The translations under genes were made by a program, and so were the position numbers. The notes beneath the pieces were generated by a model. That model saw only the letters and a program-made list of their open reading frames with translations, ran no database searches and was not told where the DNA came from. Shown here piece by piece: positions 63,622 through 64,000 of a stretch of 64,000 nt of DNA. How positions within the stretch are numbered: the first letter of the stretch is position 1; each line of letters opens with the position of its first letter. The DNA comes from Caulochytrium protostelioides (Eukaryota; Chytridiomycota; Caulochytriomycetes; Caulochytriales; Caulochytriaceae): NCBI GenBank assembly GCA_003615045.1, contig ML014150.1, positions 62,001 to 126,000 on the forward strand. Reading direction: 5' to 3'.

Positions 63622-64000
63622 CTTGCAAGCGCAGGCCCGGGGGAGGGAGGTGAGAGCCGAGAGCGGCAGGAGCGACAAGCAATCCGATGCGAGCGCAGAA
63701 CTAAAGGATTACAGCAAGCGGACCGTGGGATGATCCGATCCGAAGACGGAATGCAAAAAAAAAGTATGAATTGAAGGGGGAAAATGGCAGACGCAAATGA
63801 AACAGAAAGAGAGCGGGAACCAGAGAGGACAGGGAAGGTGATAGGGCGGGATGAAAAATGAAGTCGATGGCGCGTCAGCGACACGCGGAGAGGATGAAGG
63901 GGAGTTGAGCACGAGAAGGGTGGTGGGAGACGAACGGACGACTAGAAAACGAATGCGGAGGACGTGCTGTCATGCATTGGAGGGCTAAGCGACCGCTGAA
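63622..64000. other. Promoter-side flank of glycogen synthase
   Basis: About 380 bp upstream of the glycogen synthase start, ending at the window edge; purine-rich on the plus strand with an A-run at about 63755. No gene is seen. Confidence 0.4.

Noticed and set aside
1-64000. CRISPR arrays and bacterial-type operons
   Set aside because: No spaced direct repeats of suitable length; genes are eukaryotic, spliced and widely spaced.

Overview
This window is nuclear DNA from a eukaryote, most likely an early-diverging, probably zoosporic (chytrid-like) fungus. The reasons are: spliced genes with short introns (GTAAGT/GTACGT/GTATGT donors); a full-length elongation factor eEF3, which is largely a fungal protein; a glycogen synthase of the fungal/animal type; SUMO; TFIIA-gamma; and a Tctex-type dynein light chain, which many non-flagellated fungi lack. 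The DNA is very GC-rich with strong G/C third-position bias, so many antisense frames stay open by chance. I cannot name the species from sequence alone.

Layout. 1-10.6 kb: an HMG-box protein with a Clr2-type silencing domain running off the left edge (-), a LACTB2-like metallo-beta-lactamase (-) whose stop codon lies in a 23-bp tandem repeat, a low-complexity protein of unknown function (+), and a UDP-glucuronate 4-epimerase-like SDR (+). 10.8-12 kb: a broken 3-hydroxyanthranilate dioxygenase next to a relic that looks like the C-terminus of a TnpB/Fanzor-type nuclease. 12-22.6 kb: 6-phosphogluconate dehydrogenase (three exons), Efg1, Rds3/PHF5A, TFIIA-gamma, a Ser-rich unknown protein and Tim21. 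22.9-32 kb: a visibly less GC-rich block with two meiotic genes in tandem, the MER3/HFM1 crossover helicase and the HORMA/PHD protein Hop1. 33-39.8 kb: ribosomal protein S5 (uS7) and eEF3. 40-48 kb: gene-poor, extremely GC-rich, with one low-complexity gene and a second copy of the Fanzor-like relic. 48-64 kb: an intact rhomboid protease, SUMO, a probable GPI-anchored protein, a TGL3/4/5-type patatin lipase, the Tctex dynein light chain and glycogen synthase.

Most genes are housekeeping: translation (S5, eEF3, Efg1), transcription and splicing (TFIIA, Rds3), mitochondrial import (Tim21), the pentose phosphate pathway, and carbon or lipid storage (glycogen synthase, TGL lipase). The meiotic pair MER3-HOP1 is the only obvious functional cluster. 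Exon structures were worked out by eye from splice consensus, reading-frame continuity and family conservation. Several genes start on a tiny first exon (14-30 nt) that a simple ORF search would miss.

The most unusual material is the pair of related transposon-like relics, the decayed dioxygenase beside one of them, the CDS-derived minisatellite, the Clr2/HMG fusion and the adjacent meiotic genes. I saw no CRISPR array, rRNA or convincing tRNA.
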